Assembly (NCBI RefSeq): GCF_001269365.1
Contig: NZ_CXOM01000001.1
Span: 806,090-870,089, forward strand
Reading direction: 5' to 3'
Length of the DNA: 64,000 bases
Source of the DNA: Limnohabitans sp. Rim11
Lineage (GTDB): Bacteria > Pseudomonadota > Gammaproteobacteria > Burkholderiales > Burkholderiaceae_C
Shown here: piece after piece, positions 27,062 through 42,632 of the stretch
Layout: every line of letters begins with the position of its first letter
Position numbering within the stretch: position 1 is the first letter of the stretch
Notes under the pieces: model-generated
Told to the model about the DNA's origin: nothing
Database searches by the model: none
The model's input: only the letters and a program-made list of their open reading frames with translations
Position numbers and translations under genes: made by a program

Positions 27062-27765
27062 GCGCGTGTCCACTCCCAGGCTTGTGAAGTGTAGAAACCA
27101 CTGGCCACGCGTTGCATGCGGCCGCCTTGCCATTGCGTCAACTCGGGGTGAGTGTCGAGCTTATGAAGCAAAGCCGAATGGGCCACAGGTGACAAAGAGG
27201 GCGAACGATCAGAGCTTGGGAAAAGTCGGCCCATGCTGTGCATCAATGCAAGTAAAGGGGTGCGTGGTGCAAAGGTAAATACCATAGAGCCACTGGTGCG
27301 TTGGCCCAATGCAGCCAATGCATCGGAAATCTGATCGCAGTTGTAATGGATCAAAGAATCCATGCACACCACATGATCAAAGTGACCTAGATCTGGGCTG
27401 AGCATGTCGCCCGACAAAAACTCAATGCTGCCAGTCAAGTTGGGGTGATCGCTGGCCACACGCTCGCCGGCCAGCTTGACCAGGGTAGGCGACAAATCAA
27501 TGGCCACCACTTCTGCACCGCGAAGCGCCGCTTGAACGGCCAATGCGCCTGTGCCACAACCTGCATCTAAGATGCGTTTGCCATTTAAGTCTTCTGGCAA
27601 CCAAGACAGAAGGGTGTTACGCATGGTGTCGCGACCTGCACGAACGGTGGCGCGAATGCGTCCCACAGGTTCGTTGGAGGTGAGGCGAGCCCAGGCGTCA
27701 GCAGCCGTGCGATCGAAGTAATGTTCGATCTGGCTGCGACGTTGTTCGTAAGCGCGAGTGTTCAT
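27058..27765 (-). CDS. bchM: Mg-protoporphyrin IX O-methyltransferase BchM
   Basis: A 235-aa SAM methyltransferase that methylates the ring-C propionate before AcsF acts. SAM motif I is ILDAGCGTGALAV, with MDSLIHY further on. The ATG at 27765 is 25 nt after bchL; a frame open 48 nt upstream would overlap bchL and is less likely. Overlaps lhaA by 4 nt. Confidence 0.93.
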   Translation of the reverse strand: MNTRAYEQRRSQIEHYFDRTAADAWARLTSNEPVGRIRATVRAGRDTMRNTLLSWLPEDLNGKRILDAGCGTGALAVQAALRGAEVVAIDLSPTLVKLAGERVASDHPNLTGSIEFLSGDMLSPDLGHFDHVVCMDSLIHYNCDQISDALAALGQRTSGSMVFTFAPRTPLLALMHSMGRLFPSSDRSPSLSPVAHSALLHKLDTHPELTQWQGGRMQRVASGFYTSQAWEWTRA

Positions 27766-27790
27766 GTTGTTTGAATTCCAGTGATTCGCT

Positions 27791-32497
<4,707 letters not shown>

Positions 32498-32523
<26 letters not shown>

Positions 32524-34033
32524 CGTAAAGTGTGTCCACAGTGATGGTTGCTACGCCTTGATCGAGGGCATATTTTTCGGTGTTGCGACGGGCTTTGCCG
32601 CGCACAAAAAATGGAATCTTGCCCAGTTCTTTTTCAGCCTCCACACTCCAAGTGGCTTGGTTAGAAGCCTCTTTTTGTGTGACCGCTTGTTCCACAATGA
32701 TTTCTGCGGGGCGTGCACTTCCCAAGTGAGAGGGTGATGCACCTTCGTGAAACTCGAAGTCTTGCTTGAACATGCCTAACAAGTGTTCTTCCAGGCCCAT
32801 CATGAGTGGGTGAACCCAGGTGTCAAACAACACATTGGCACCCTCTAAGCCCATTTGAGGGGCGTAGCGTGCAGGGAAATCTTGTACGTGCACGGGTGCA
32901 GAAATAACGGCGCATGGAATGCCATGTCGCTTGGCAATGTGACGCTCCATTTGCGTGCCCAAAATAAGTTCTGGGTGCAGCTCTGTAATCTGAGCTTCGA
33001 CTTCCAAGTAATCGTCGGTGATCAAGGCTTCTACGCCGTACTTCTTGGCGCAATCGCGCACTTCGCGTGCAAACTCTCTGCTGTAGGTGCCCAAGCCAAC
33101 CACTTCAAAGCCCATCTCCTCGGAGGCAATGCGAGCAGCGCTGACCACGTGCGTGGCATCGCCAAACAAATACACGCGCTTGCCGGTGAGATAGGTGGAA
33201 TCGACAGATTGCGCGTACCAGCGTGCTCGGGCTGTCATCTCTTCAATGGCGGGTACTTCAATGCCAGCCAGGGCACACACCTCGCGAATAAAATCTTGTG
33301 TGGCGTTGGAACCCAATGGAACTGTCTTTGTATGCGGCTGATCAAACTGACGCAATAGCCATAGCGCAGTGCTCATGCCGATCTCGGGGTACAGCACCAC
33401 GTTGAAGTCGGCATCTGCCAACTTGCGAATGTCTGCAACCGTGGCTTCCAAAGGCGCAACCACGTTGATGTCGACCCCCAATTTGTTGAGCAACTGCGTG
33501 ATTTCTTTCACGTCGTCACGGTGTCTAAAGCCCAATGCGCTTGGACCCAAAATGTTGCAGCTAGGACGGCTCTTTGCAGTCTTTTCTTCTGGCTTCAAAA
33601 CCAGATGGCGGCACAGTTGATAAAACGTTTCGCTGGCGCCCCAATTCTCTTTGCGCTGATACGAAGGCAGCTCCAAAGGAATGACAGGAATGTCCAACTT
33701 CAAGGCGTGTGCCAAACCGCCTGGATCGTCCTGAATCAGTTCGGCGGTACAGGATGAACCTACCAACATGGCCGCAGGTTTGAAGCGTTCAATGGCTTGA
33801 CGTGCCGCATCTTTGAAAAGCTCTGCCGTGTCGCCACCCAAGTCACGTGCTTGGAATGTGGTGTATGTGACTGGCGGGCGGCGGGGCAAGCGCTCAATCA
33901 TGGTGAACAGCAAGTCTGCGTAGGTGTCGCCTTGGGGTGCGTGCAACACATAGTGCACATCGCGCATGGCGGTGGCAATGCGCATGGCGCCAACGTGTGG
34001 CGGTCCTTCGTATGTCCAAAGCGTGAGTTGCAT
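32498..34033 (-). CDS. bchB: light-independent protochlorophyllide reductase subunit BchB
   Basis: A 511-aa NifK-like subunit, beginning [20 protein letters not shown], with [15 protein letters not shown] and a C-terminal domain ending in [24 protein letters not shown], the PCP-red domain typical of BchB. With BchN it forms the catalytic heterotetramer. The start is 9 nt after bchN. Confidence 0.95.
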
Positions 34034-34042
34034 CTTGTATTC

Positions 34043-35859
<1,817 letters not shown>

Positions 35860-35913
35860 GCTGCCCTTTGTTAGCGAATGAACTGAGGCAACTTTACGGC
35901 CCAATCTGATAAG

Positions 35914-35956
35914 TGTCAATATAAATTGACAATAAATATGTTATGTAGGGTTTACA
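35914..35956. promoter_or_regulatory. tandem PpsR/CrtJ boxes in bchF-aerR divergent promoter
   Basis: TGTCAATATAAATTGACA (35914-35931) and TGTTATGTAGGGTTTACA (35939-35956) both fit TGT-N12-ACA, spaced by 7 bp. On the minus strand TTGACA (35914-35919) and TAAAGT (35891-35896) with 17-bp spacing form a good sigma-70-like promoter for bchF, so the first box covers its -35. The second lies 56 bp before the aerR-like start, so both units may share control. Confidence 0.87.
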
Positions 35957-36012
35957 CCAAATTGAAACTCTGTTAAGTTCTAGGACACTGAAGGCGTCAA
36001 AAAAAGGCATAG

Positions 36013-36837
36013 GTGAACGCTGTGAGTCAGCATCAATTGGATCGTTCAGAGGGGCAAAAGCAAGCGCGCTGGGATGCTGGCACGCCCGTGAGCGCCAAAA
36101 AAGCGAACCAGAATGTCGGTCCCCGCCTGGTGGGGGGTACTACTTTTGGCAAAAATGATGGAATTGACAAGGCGCAGGTGGTCCTGTTGGCCGATGCCAG
36201 TCTTGAAAGTTTGGAGGAAACCCGCAAAGTGATTGTGGGTTGGCAGCGCCAGGGACTGACTTTGTCCCAGATTTACTTAAATGGCATTGCAGAAAGCGCC
36301 AAGGCCTTGGGCGACCACTGGCTCTCAGACAAACTGAGTTTTGTCGAGTGCACCATCGGGTTTTCTAGGCTCCACCAAATGCTGCACGATTACAGTGCCG
36401 AGTTTGTCACTGAAGGTCGGTTGGAGCCCAATGGGTACAGCCTTTTGCTCATGACCGAGCCCGGATCGCAGCATGGCTTGGGCGTCTTCATGCTGAGCGA
36501 GTTTTTCAGGCGCGCTGGCTGGAATGTCACTTTGGCCAACCCTACAGACATGAGCGACTTCAAAAGAAGCTTCCAATCAGATTGGTTTGATGCCGTGGGT
36601 TTGTCCTTGGCGACCGACCGGCATTTGACAGAAATTCAACAGTCCCTGCCAGAATTGTTGGCAGGCAGCGTTAACTCGGCGCTTCAGGTTTTTGTCGGCG
36701 GTCCTATGGCGTCGCTGGCCCCAGACACTGTGACCTGGCCCAAGACAGTTCTATTGAAAGGCAATGCCATTCAAGCTGTCGAAAAAGTCACCCAAACCCT
36801 ACTGAACATGGAGCGTCAAATTAAATTGACACCTTGA
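36013..36837 (+). CDS. aerR: B12-domain antirepressor, AerR-like
   Basis: A 274-aa protein with a variable first 55 residues, a helical part with LGDHWLSDKLSFVECTIGFS, then a cobalamin-binding Rossmann-like domain with EPGSQHGLGVFML and VFVGGPMASL. The AerR/PpaA family senses B12 and counteracts PpsR/CrtJ. Start is GTG at 36013 (AAAGG-like leader); another GTG is 9 nt later. It is directly upstream of ppsR, the classical aerR-crtJ order. A paralog is at 42633; assignment of which is AerR and which PpaA rests on position. Confidence 0.85.
   Translation: MNAVSQHQLDRSEGQKQARWDAGTPVSAKKANQNVGPRLVGGTTFGKNDGIDKAQVVLLADASLESLEETRKVIVGWQRQGLTLSQIYLNGIAESAKALGDHWLSDKLSFVECTIGFSRLHQMLHDYSAEFVTEGRLEPNGYSLLLMTEPGSQHGLGVFMLSEFFRRAGWNVTLANPTDMSDFKRSFQSDWFDAVGLSLATDRHLTEIQQSLPELLAGSVNSALQVFVGGPMASLAPDTVTWPKTVLLKGNAIQAVEKVTQTLLNMERQIKLTP
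36814..36831 (+). promoter_or_regulatory. near-consensus PpsR box at 3' end of aerR-like gene
   Basis: CGTCAAATTAAATTGACA differs from TGT-N12-ACA only in its first base and retains the GTCAA...TTGAC arms. It lies in the last codons of the aerR-like gene, about 125 bp upstream of ppsR, so autoregulation is possible. The codons alone could explain it. Confidence 0.35.
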
Positions 36838-36863
36838 TTTGTCTTCGATCAATTCCCAAGATC

Positions 36864-36889
36864 TGCCCTAATCCTTCAGGGCAATTTTT
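36864..36889 (+). terminator. rho-independent terminator after aerR-like gene
   Basis: TGCCCT (36864-36869), an 8-nt loop, AGGGCA (36878-36883), then ATTTTT. It lies 27 bp after the aerR-like stop codon and before ppsR, so ppsR probably has its own promoter in 36890-36955. Confidence 0.7.
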
Positions 36890-36955
36890 GAGTGTATGCT
36901 TCGCCAACAATAAAAAGTGTCAACTTCACATCACTGAAGTCAATTTGCAGTACCA

Positions 36956-38353
36956 ATGAACACCAAAAACCTCGATCCAGCCACTTTCTCCAAGCTTTTG
37001 GGCGTGGTTTCGGACGTCAGTTTGATCATTGACAGCCAAGGCGTCATTGAGGACGTGTCCACGGCGCAAGACACCATGGCCACCTTGGGTTGCCAGGCTT
37101 GGATGGGCAAGCGTTGGATCGACACTGTCACGGTGGAAAGTAAGAAGAAAATTCAAGAGCTCCTGCAAGTTTCAGATGAGAACGCAGTGCTCAATTGGCG
37201 CCACGTCAATCACCCCACGCCCTCTGGCGGTGAGGCGGCCATTCAATACGTTACAGTCCCCCAAAAAGGCGGCAAGTTTTTAGCCGTAGGTCGAAACCTC
37301 GAACGGCTGGCAGAGTTGCAGCGCAGATTGGTCGAAACACAACAATCGGTAGAGCGAGACTATTTGCGTCTGCGCCACATCGAAGCGCGTTATCGAATTT
37401 TGTTTGAAACATCGCCCGAAGCGGTGCTCATGATCGATGCCGCTTCTTACCGCTTAATCGAAGCCAACGTGGGTGCGCAGGCCTTGTTCAAAGATGCCGG
37501 CAAGCGCTTGGTAGGCCGTGATTTCAGAGAGTGCTTCGATGCAGGCAGCCAAGGCGAAGTGCAATCATTGCTTCGGACAGCTTTGGCCACAGGCCGCATT
37601 GAAATGTGTTCGGCCGTGTTGTTAGGCGCCCCATCGCCCCTGACGGTGTCGGCGACTGTGTTCAGACAAGAGGGCGGCGCACAATTTTTGGTGCGATTAA
37701 CGCAAAGAGAGTCTTCTGCCGTTTCGCTGGTCGATTCAGAGTCTTCTGTCGTGCTGAGCGAAGCCATGGAAAAATTCCCCGATGGTTGGTTACTCACCGA
37801 CACGTCTGGCACCGTCAAAAGCGTCAACGAAGAAGGCATGGCCTTGTTGGGCCTCACGGCATCTTCTCAAGTCATTGGCCAGTCCATGGAGCGTTGGTTG
37901 CAAAGGGGGGCGGTTGATTGGGGTGTGCTGAATACGTCGCTCAAGCAGCACTTGCCCGTTCGCAACTTTGCCACCGAGGTCAAAACCTTGTCTGGCATGA
38001 CGCTGCCTGTTGAAGTCAGTGCCGTGTACTTGTCGCGCCCTGAGCCCATGTATGCCTTCTTTGTTAGAGACATGGACCGCCGCATGCAGGCGGCCTCCGG
38101 TGCCAGCACCGCTGCTGTACCTCACCCTTTTGCCGAATTGTCCCAATTGGTCGGTCGCCGCCCCATCAAGGACATTGTGGGCGAAACCGTCGACACCATC
38201 GAGCGCATGTGCATTGAAGCTGCGCTGGAGTTAACGCACAACAATCGCGCCTCCGCAGCCGAGATGTTGGGCCTTTCAAGGCAGAGCCTTTACGTCAAAC
38301 TTCGACGCTTTGGCATCTTGTCCGACACCGAAGTCGATTCAGAGCTGCCCTGA
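36956..38353 (+). CDS. ppsR: photosynthesis repressor PpsR/CrtJ
   Basis: A 465-aa regulator with an N-terminal domain, PAS domains (about 15-115, 145-250 and 268-375), and a Fis-type helix-turn-helix at the C-terminus (about 413-453, NNRASAAEMLGLSRQSLYVK). It binds TGT-N12-ACA sites, nine of which are in this window. Cys are at 46, 193, 218 and 419 only. Cys419 in the DNA-binding domain matches the redox Cys of CrtJ (Cys420), but no Cys lies near 249, where the second redox Cys is in Rhodobacter. Its redox switching may thus differ. Confidence 0.93.
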   Translation: MNTKNLDPATFSKLLGVVSDVSLIIDSQGVIEDVSTAQDTMATLGCQAWMGKRWIDTVTVESKKKIQELLQVSDENAVLNWRHVNHPTPSGGEAAIQYVTVPQKGGKFLAVGRNLERLAELQRRLVETQQSVERDYLRLRHIEARYRILFETSPEAVLMIDAASYRLIEANVGAQALFKDAGKRLVGRDFRECFDAGSQGEVQSLLRTALATGRIEMCSAVLLGAPSPLTVSATVFRQEGGAQFLVRLTQRESSAVSLVDSESSVVLSEAMEKFPDGWLLTDTSGTVKSVNEEGMALLGLTASSQVIGQSMERWLQRGAVDWGVLNTSLKQHLPVRNFATEVKTLSGMTLPVEVSAVYLSRPEPMYAFFVRDMDRRMQAASGASTAAVPHPFAELSQLVGRRPIKDIVGETVDTIERMCIEAALELTHNNRASAAEMLGLSRQSLYVKLRRFGILSDTEVDSELP

Positions 38354-38389
38354 GTCTTTAAAGCACAGTCCGCATTTATTTTGCTGATG

Positions 38390-38430
38390 TGTATTTAAAT
38401 ATTGACACTTAGTGTCAATCCTAGTTGACA
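38390..38430 (+). promoter_or_regulatory. tandem PpsR/CrtJ boxes before bchG
   Basis: TGTATTTAAATATTGACA (38390-38407) and TGTCAATCCTAGTTGACA (38413-38430) are both perfect TGT-N12-ACA, spaced by only 5 bp. TTGACA ends each box. bchG starts 28 bp downstream. These would control bchG-bch2-bchP-tspO. Confidence 0.87.
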
Positions 38431-38458
38431 TTTCTCAAAGACTTCTCACAATGGTGGC

Positions 38459-39382
38459 ATGGACAATCCCATGCTCACGCTCACACCACCGCCGCAGCGC
38501 CCCAGCCTGCGCACGGTTGCTGAACTTCTCAAGCCCATCACTTGGTTTCCACCAGTGTGGGCTTTTGCATGTGGTGCCGTTGCCTCTGGACAGAGCCTTT
38601 CCGACAACTGGGTCTTGATCGTGTTGGGCCTTGTTTTGACGGGCCCATTGGTGTGTGCCAGCAGTCAAGCCGTCAACGATTGGTTTGACCGACATGTCGA
38701 CGCCATCAACGAACCTCAAAGACCTATTCCATCGGGCCGCATGCCTGGCAAGTGGGGCTTGGGAATTGCCGTGTTGTGGACCGCTTTGTCTTTGCTCTGG
38801 GCCACGCTCATGGGCACGTGGGGTTTTGTGGCTTGCGCTTTGGCCATTGCATTTTCCTGGGCTTATAGCGCGCCCCCTGTGCGTTTAAAAAACAATGGGT
38901 GGTGGGGCGCTGCAGCCTGCGCACTCAGCTATGAAGGTTTGGCTTGGCTTACAGGCACAGCAGTCATGTTGGGCGGTGCATGGCCAGGCAGTTACTCAAT
39001 TGGTTTGGCCTTGCTTTACAGCTTAGGTGCGCACGGCATCATGACCTTGAACGATTTCAAAGCCATTGAGGGTGACAGGCAAATGGGCATTGCGTCATTG
39101 CCTGTGAAGTATGGCCCCGTGGGTGCCGCACGCATTGCATGTTTGATGATGTGGACCCCGCAAGTGGTAGTGGCTGTGCTGCTGTTCAATTGGCAGTTGC
39201 CTCTGCACGCAATGACGGTGTTGGTCTTGAGCTTGATGCAATGGCCACTGATGATCAAATTTCTTAAAAATCCTGTTGAGCGCGCACTGTATGTCAGTGC
39301 CTTCAATGTCCCCATGTTTGTCACCGGCATGATGGTCAGTGCCTGGGGCTTGCGCCAACTCAATGCGGGAGGCGTCTTATGA
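38459..39382 (+). CDS. bchG: bacteriochlorophyll synthase BchG
   Basis: A 307-aa UbiA-family prenyltransferase with about eight to nine membrane helices. It attaches geranylgeranyl/phytyl to bacteriochlorophyllide a. The Asp-rich motif is NDWFDRHVDAINEPQRPIPS, with a second at NDFKAIEGDRQMGI. ATG at 38459; stop overlaps the next gene by ATGA. PpsR boxes lie directly upstream. Confidence 0.94.
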   Translation: MDNPMLTLTPPPQRPSLRTVAELLKPITWFPPVWAFACGAVASGQSLSDNWVLIVLGLVLTGPLVCASSQAVNDWFDRHVDAINEPQRPIPSGRMPGKWGLGIAVLWTALSLLWATLMGTWGFVACALAIAFSWAYSAPPVRLKNNGWWGAAACALSYEGLAWLTGTAVMLGGAWPGSYSIGLALLYSLGAHGIMTLNDFKAIEGDRQMGIASLPVKYGPVGAARIACLMMWTPQVVVAVLLFNWQLPLHAMTVLVLSLMQWPLMIKFLKNPVERALYVSAFNVPMFVTGMMVSAWGLRQLNAGGVL

Positions 39383-40725
39383 CATCGCCATTATTTGGAT
39401 GGTTTCAAATCATTCGACTGGGTCTCATTCAAGCCTGCTTGGGTGCTGTGGTGGTGGTCACTACATCAACGCTCAATCGCATCATGGTGGTGGAGTTGGC
39501 GTTTCCTGCTTTGTTGCCTGGCGCTTTAGTGGCCTGGCACTATGCTGTGCAAATGGTGCGCCCCCGCATGGGCTATGGCGCTGACAAAGGCAGACGCAGC
39601 ACGCCTTGGATGATGGGCGGCATGATGGTGCTTGGCGTAGGCGGTGTGATGGCTGCTGTATCCACCATTTGGATGGCCACTGAGCCGGTGTGGGGCATTG
39701 CATTGGCCGTGCTGTCTTTCAGTTTGATTGGCTTGGGTGTGAGTGCTTGCGGTACGTCCTTGCTCACCTTAATGGCCAAGCAAGTGCCCGATCAAAAACG
39801 GGCACAAGCGGCTACCACTGTGTGGCTCATGATGATCATGGGCTTTGCCATTACCGCTGGCACTGTCGGCAAGTTGATCGACCCCTACACGCCAGAAATT
39901 TTGTTGAAGGTATCGGCCAGTTTGAGTTTGCTCACGACCTGTATCACGGCGCTGTGCTTGTGGCGATTAGAAAAACCCACGGCAGATGTCGCGCCAGAAA
40001 ACAAACCCACAGCAGCAGATTTCAAACAAACTTTCAAAGAAGTTTGGTCTGAGCCCAAAGCCAGAACTTTTACCATTTTTGTGTTCTTGTCGATGCTGGC
40101 CTACAGCGCCCAAGATTTAATTTTGGAGCCCTTTGCTGGCGCCATTCACGGCATGTCGCCCGGCAAAACCACGCAGCTATCTGGCTGGCACCACATGGGT
40201 GTGCTGTTCGGTATGTTGGCAGTCGCTGGTGCCAGCACCCGTTGGGTGGCAGGCCGCTTGGGTTCTGTGCAAGCTTGGATGGTGGGCGGCTGTGTGTTCT
40301 CAGCCATTGCCACAGTGGGCTTGTCTTCGTCTGCGTTGGTCAACATGACCGAGGCTTGGCCGCTCAAGGCCAACGTCATTTTCTTAGGCATCGCCAACGG
40401 TGCATTCTCTATTGCAGCCATCGCCACCATGATGCGCTTGGCAGGTGAGGGCGGACCTGGCCGCGAAGGCACGCGCATGGGCCTGTGGGGCGCTGCACAA
40501 GCGGCCGCATTTGGTTTGGGTGGCCTCGTTGGAACGGCTGCCAGCGATTTGGCACATGCCCTGCTTCAAGATTCTCGATCAGCCTATGTGGCTGTGTTTG
40601 CATTTCAATCCCTGATGTTTTTGGCCTCTGCAGTGGTTGCCATGCGCATGCGCGCTGGTGATGTGAAGCCTTCAGAAATGTCTCTCGACAACCATGTCCT
40701 CTGGAAAGGTGGATCCACATCATGA
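39379..40725 (+). CDS. PucC-family membrane protein Bch2 (ORF428 type)
   Basis: A 448-aa major facilitator superfamily protein with about 12 helices, third PucC-family member in the window. Family marks are TSTLNRIMVVELAFPALLPG, RPRMGYGADKGRRSTPW and DLILEPFAGAIHGM. In Rhodobacter the matching gene (orf428/bch2) lies between bchG and bchP, as here. Its role is probably in pigment handling during complex assembly. Overlaps bchG and bchP by 4 nt each. Confidence 0.88.
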   Translation: MTSPLFGWFQIIRLGLIQACLGAVVVVTTSTLNRIMVVELAFPALLPGALVAWHYAVQMVRPRMGYGADKGRRSTPWMMGGMMVLGVGGVMAAVSTIWMATEPVWGIALAVLSFSLIGLGVSACGTSLLTLMAKQVPDQKRAQAATTVWLMMIMGFAITAGTVGKLIDPYTPEILLKVSASLSLLTTCITALCLWRLEKPTADVAPENKPTAADFKQTFKEVWSEPKARTFTIFVFLSMLAYSAQDLILEPFAGAIHGMSPGKTTQLSGWHHMGVLFGMLAVAGASTRWVAGRLGSVQAWMVGGCVFSAIATVGLSSSALVNMTEAWPLKANVIFLGIANGAFSIAAIATMMRLAGEGGPGREGTRMGLWGAAQAAAFGLGGLVGTAASDLAHALLQDSRSAYVAVFAFQSLMFLASAVVAMRMRAGDVKPSEMSLDNHVLWKGGSTS

Positions 40726-41930
40726 GCCAAACCGATTACGATTTTGTGGTGGTAGGAGGTGGCCCTTCTGGCGCCACAGCCGCCAACGATTTAGCCAAAG
40801 AAGGCTGGCGCGTTTTGTTGCTAGACCGACAAGGCAGGCCCAAGCCTTGTGGTGGCGCCATACCGCCCAGATTGATCAAAGACTTTGAAATTCCAGACCA
40901 TTTGTTGGTGGCCAAAGTCAATTGCGCCCGCATGATCTCGCCTGCAGACAACAAGGTCGACATTCACATTGACAATGGTTTTGTGGGCATGGTCGACAGG
41001 ATCGACTTTGATGAATTTTTGCGGACACGTGCAGCACAGTCGGGCGCTATTCGTCAACAAGCCATCTTTGACAAAGTGCAGCACGATGATGCGGGTACCC
41101 TTTGGGTGCATTACACGCCTGTTCACTCTAAAGAACATTCGGCTACTGAGCATGCCAAACCCATCAAGGTCAGTGCGCGCATGGTGATTGGTGCCGATGG
41201 CGCCAAATCAGAAGTAGCGCGTCAGCAAATTCCCGATGCCGACAAAACCAAGTATGTGTTTGCTTATCACGAGATCATTCAAGCACCTGTGCAAAAACCA
41301 TCGCACGATGGCCAGCGCTGTGACGTGTATTACCAAGGCGAAGTGTCGCCCGACTTTTATGGTTGGGTGTTTCCCCACGGCAACACCATGAGTGTGGGCA
41401 CAGGCAGTGCTGACAAGGGTTTTTCGCTCAGAACTGCAACGGGACACTTGCGCAAAGTGGCGGGTCTCACAGACGAGCCAACGCTCCGAAGAGAAGGTGC
41501 GCCTATTCCATTGAAGCCTCTTCCAAAATGGGACAACGGCAAAGATGTGTTGGTGGTGGGTGATGCCGCCGGTGTGGTGGCACCATCTTCTGGTGAAGGC
41601 ATTTACTACGCCATGGACTGCGCCCGAACCATGGCCCGTGCTGCACACGAAGCTTTAAAAACCGGCAACCCTGCGTGTTTGAAACAAGGCCGTAAAAAAT
41701 TCATGAAACAACACGGCAAGGTGTTCTGGATTTTGGCCATCATGCAATACTTCTGGTATCAGAATGACAAGCGCCGTGAAAAGTTCGTCAAAATTTGCGA
41801 AGATCGCGACGTACAGAGACTCACCTTTGAGTCTTACATGAACAAAGAGTTGGCCAGAAAAGACCCTATGGCGCATGTCCGAATATTCTTCAAAGACATG
41901 GCCCATTTGTTAGGATTGGCCCGAACCTAA
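40722..41930 (+). CDS. bchP: geranylgeranyl reductase BchP
   Basis: A 402-aa FAD-dependent reductase that saturates the geranylgeranyl tail of bacteriochlorophyll to phytyl. Rossmann motif DFVVVGGGPSGATAANDLAK at the N-terminus, PKPCGGAIPPRLI, and the second FAD motif VLVVGDAAGVVAPSSGEGIYYA. Coupled to bch2. The tspO gene follows after 10 nt. Confidence 0.94.
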   Translation: MSQTDYDFVVVGGGPSGATAANDLAKEGWRVLLLDRQGRPKPCGGAIPPRLIKDFEIPDHLLVAKVNCARMISPADNKVDIHIDNGFVGMVDRIDFDEFLRTRAAQSGAIRQQAIFDKVQHDDAGTLWVHYTPVHSKEHSATEHAKPIKVSARMVIGADGAKSEVARQQIPDADKTKYVFAYHEIIQAPVQKPSHDGQRCDVYYQGEVSPDFYGWVFPHGNTMSVGTGSADKGFSLRTATGHLRKVAGLTDEPTLRREGAPIPLKPLPKWDNGKDVLVVGDAAGVVAPSSGEGIYYAMDCARTMARAAHEALKTGNPACLKQGRKKFMKQHGKVFWILAIMQYFWYQNDKRREKFVKICEDRDVQRLTFESYMNKELARKDPMAHVRIFFKDMAHLLGLART

Positions 41931-41940
41931 AGGGGCCCCA

Positions 41941-42426
41941 TTGCAAATCAATTCAGCAACTCTCAAAACTTTTGCAATTGCATTTGCACTGAGCTACCTC
42001 ACGGCAGGTATTGGCGGCGGCCTCACAGAGTTGGGGCCTTGGTATTTTTCGCTTAAACACCCTGAATGGAAGCCGCCAGACCCCTATTTTGGGGTCATTT
42101 GGACCACCATCTTTACGCTGTGCGCCATCAGTGGGGCACTGGCTTGGCAGGCTGCTAAGGGGCCCCATGAACAAAAAAGAATTATTTTGTTGTTTGGGAT
42201 TAACGCTTTTTTAAATATTTTGTGGAGCGCCATCTACTTCAAATTGCAGCGCCCTGACTTTGCTGTTTTTGAAGTGGTTTTTCTGTGGCTTTCCATTTTG
42301 TTTCTCATCATGGGCCTTTGGCGCATCTCTAAAAAAGCGGCTTTGTTGTTGATACCCTATTGGGTATGGGTCAGCATCGCCACTGTCTTGAATGTTGAAA
42401 CCGTCAAGTTGAACGGCCCTTTTTGA
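41941..42426 (+). CDS. tspO: TspO/MBR family tryptophan-rich sensory protein
   Basis: A 161-aa five-helix outer-membrane/membrane protein of the TspO (CrtK) family with LTELGPWYFSLKHPEWKPPDPYFGVIWT and NAFLNILWSAIYF, both conserved. In Rhodobacter TspO binds porphyrins and downregulates photosynthesis genes in oxygen, acting together with PpsR/AppA. TTG start at 41941 after AAGGGGCC; no ATG nearby, which may keep its expression low. It follows bchP and precedes a ppaA-like gene. Confidence 0.88.
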   Translation: MQINSATLKTFAIAFALSYLTAGIGGGLTELGPWYFSLKHPEWKPPDPYFGVIWTTIFTLCAISGALAWQAAKGPHEQKRIILLFGINAFLNILWSAIYFKLQRPDFAVFEVVFLWLSILFLIMGLWRISKKAALLLIPYWVWVSIATVLNVETVKLNGPF

Positions 42427-42461
42427 ATGAACTTTGTCTTCACATTTAATACAAAGTTCAT
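42427..42461. terminator. perfect inverted repeat directly after tspO
   Basis: ATGAACTTTGT (42427-42437) and ACAAAGTTCAT (42451-42461) form a perfect 11-bp stem with a 13-nt AT-rich loop, immediately after the tspO stop. No T-run follows. It could end the bchG-tspO transcript or be an operator for the ppaA-like gene; it contains TGT-N13-ACA, one base longer than the PpsR consensus. Confidence 0.5.
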
Positions 42462-42632
42462 CAATACCCATTAGATTTGTAGGAGATACTAAGGGTTAAA
42501 GAGGGTTGAAGCGAGTCAAACTTCAATTTATAAACTAGGTTCGATACGCGGATCGGTAAGCTATTTTGCTGGCGAAATTAACGCCCCGATCACCCACCCA
42601 GTTTGGCACGCTATCCCTCGCAAGGAAATTGC

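Noticed and set aside
35860..35919. Longer bchF frame starting at 35919
   Set aside because: It would begin within the PpsR box and cover the -10 element; the ATG at 35859 has a proper ribosome site.
35971..35987. Third palindrome before the aerR-like gene, TGT-N11-ACA
   Set aside because: The spacer is one base short of the N12 consensus and the arms are otherwise not complementary.
42435..42453. TGT-N13-ACA after tspO as a PpsR site
   Set aside because: The spacer is one base too long; the 11-bp perfect inverted repeat explains the symmetry better as a hairpin.
42427..42632. Cobalamin riboswitch before the ppaA-like gene
   Set aside because: The leader has pairings but no recognisable conserved B12 box, so a riboswitch cannot be supported.
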